Of a stretch of DNA of 8,826 nt, positions 8,240 to 8,826 are shown piece after piece. Position 1 is the first letter of the stretch. Each line of letters starts with the position of its first letter. The DNA is from an uncultured Clostridia bacterium (GTDB lineage: Bacteria > Bacillota > Clostridia > Christensenellales > CAG-917): positions 1 to 8,826 of the forward strand of contig CANREO010000031.1 in the NCBI GenBank assembly GCA_947629635.1. The letters are read 5' to 3'. The position numbers and the translations under genes are program-made. Below the pieces are notes generated by a model. The model saw only the letters and a program-made list of their open reading frames with translations. It searched no databases and was not told the DNA's origin.

Positions 8240-8243
8240 TGCT

Positions 8244-8249
8244 TCCTCC
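8244..8249 (-). promoter_or_regulatory. Ribosome binding site of the 1475-aa lipoprotein
   Basis: On the minus strand GGAGGA is followed by AGCA and then the ATG at 8239. This near-perfect Shine-Dalgarno at normal spacing decides the start in favour of ATG 8239 over an in-frame TTG at 8260, whose coding region would run through the site. Confidence 0.85.
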
Positions 8250-8269
8250 GTAGACGGCAATTTTGAGCA

Positions 8270-8826
8270 TCAATCCTGAGAGTAAAGATGACACGCTACG
8301 CAATGACCGTCTCCGTAATCCTTAAATTTCGGCTCGATCTCCTTGCAAATATCCATACACTTGTTGCATCTGGTATGAAATTTGCAACCCTTCGGAGGAT
8401 TGGCCGGCGACGGGATGTCTCCTTGCAAAATTATACGCTTTATCTTTGTATCCGGATCGGGGATAGGGACCGCGGAAAACAGCGCCTGGGTATAAGGATG
8501 CATCGGATTTGCAAACAGATCTTTCTTAGCGCCGAATTCAACCATATTGCCGAGATACATCACGCCGACCTCGTCCGAAATGTGCTCAACGACCGACAAA
8601 TCGTGCGAAATAAACAGATACGCTAAATTCTCGGACTCTTGCAAATCCATAAACAGATTTATCACCTGTGCCTGAATCGACACATCGAGCGCGCTAACAG
8701 GCTCGTCGCAGATGACAAGTTGCGGTTTCAGCGCAAGCGCCTTTGCAATGCATATGCGCTGACGTTGCCCACCCGAAAATTCATGAGGATAGCGTTCAAA
8801 GTAATGAGGTTGCAATCCGCACTTCA
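8270..8826 (-). CDS. oppF: Oligopeptide ABC transporter ATP-binding protein, OppF/DppF type (partial, C-terminal 184 residues)
   Basis: This is the cytoplasmic ATPase subunit of an oligopeptide/dipeptide importer; it would pair with a second ATPase and two permeases to drive peptide uptake. The frame is open at the right edge, so the Walker A half is missing. Numbering from the first full codon in the window, the ABC signature SGGQRQR is at 17-23, Walker B LVICDE at 36-41, the D-loop SALD at 44-47 and the switch histidine in ISHDLS at 74. The end carries the oligopeptide-transporter C-terminal domain with GCKFHTRC, MDIC and VACHLY. The family is usually about 320 residues, so slightly more than half is present. 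A TTG at 8815 is internal: the frame continues upstream as K-C-G-L-Q, in normal OppF context. The stop is 30 bases before the next gene's ATG on the same strand. OppF rather than OppD is my choice from the Y-P-H-E-F-S-G-G-Q context; DppF is equally possible. Confidence 0.95.
   Translation of the reverse strand, partial: KCGLQPHYFERYPHEFSGGQRQRICIAKALALKPQLVICDEPVSALDVSIQAQVINLFMDLQESENLAYLFISHDLSVVEHISDEVGVMYLGNMVEFGAKKDLFANPMHPYTQALFSAVPIPDPDTKIKRIILQGDIPSPANPPKGCKFHTRCNKCMDICKEIEPKFKDYGDGHCVACHLYSQD

Noticed and set aside
8240..8260. Seven-residue N-terminal extension of the first lipoprotein from a TTG at 8260
   Set aside because: The GGAGGA at 8244-8249 is correctly spaced for the ATG at 8239, and the signal peptide starts naturally at MKKRF.
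8225..8270. ATG overlapping the oppF stop (TGATG) that opens a 15-codon frame
   Set aside because: It is out of frame with the lipoprotein, runs through that gene's ribosome binding site, and has no supporting features. Stop-start overlap alone is weak evidence.

Overview
The window is one continuous block of minus-strand genes from what looks like a low-to-mid-GC Bacillota, probably an uncultured gut-type Clostridia (hand counts over a few lines suggest about 45% GC). The pointers are the type II lipoprotein signal peptides, strong GGAGG-type ribosome binding sites, a Bacillota-style oligopeptide ABC transporter subunit, and very large surface lipoproteins carrying InlB-type (Listeria-Bacteroides) repeats and GLUG repeats. 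The lineage is inference, not proven by the sequence.

Read in the direction of transcription (right to left) there are three genes. First is the C-terminal 184 residues of an OppF-type ATP-binding protein (8270-8826; its start lies beyond the right edge). After a 30-base gap comes a complete 1475-residue lipoprotein (3812-8239). After a 13-base gap comes a second large lipoprotein of the same architecture (1-3798), with at least 1266 residues and its C-terminus beyond the left edge. The continuous minus-strand reading frame from 3798 to base 1 was translated by hand and contains no stop. Each lipoprotein has its own close ribosome binding site, and neither gap can hold a terminator plus promoter, so one transcript running out of the opp locus is likely.

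The two lipoproteins share a layout: lipidated cysteine, one InlB-like repeat, one or two Ig-like modules, a GLUG-type tract with a regular 33-41 residue period, then a long beta-rich C-terminal half of loosely repeated 'G-x-[WY] ... F-x-G-x-G' modules that I cannot assign to a named family. They are diverged paralogues. Both should sit on the outer face of the membrane, tethered by lipid alone; the complete one has no sortase motif at its C-terminus. A role in adhesion or ligand capture fits the domains, and a link to peptide uptake is suggested only by position.

No RNA genes, CRISPR arrays, insertion sequences, origins or convincing terminators were seen, and no non-coding stretch exceeds 30 bases. 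The plus-strand open frames are shadows of the minus-strand genes.
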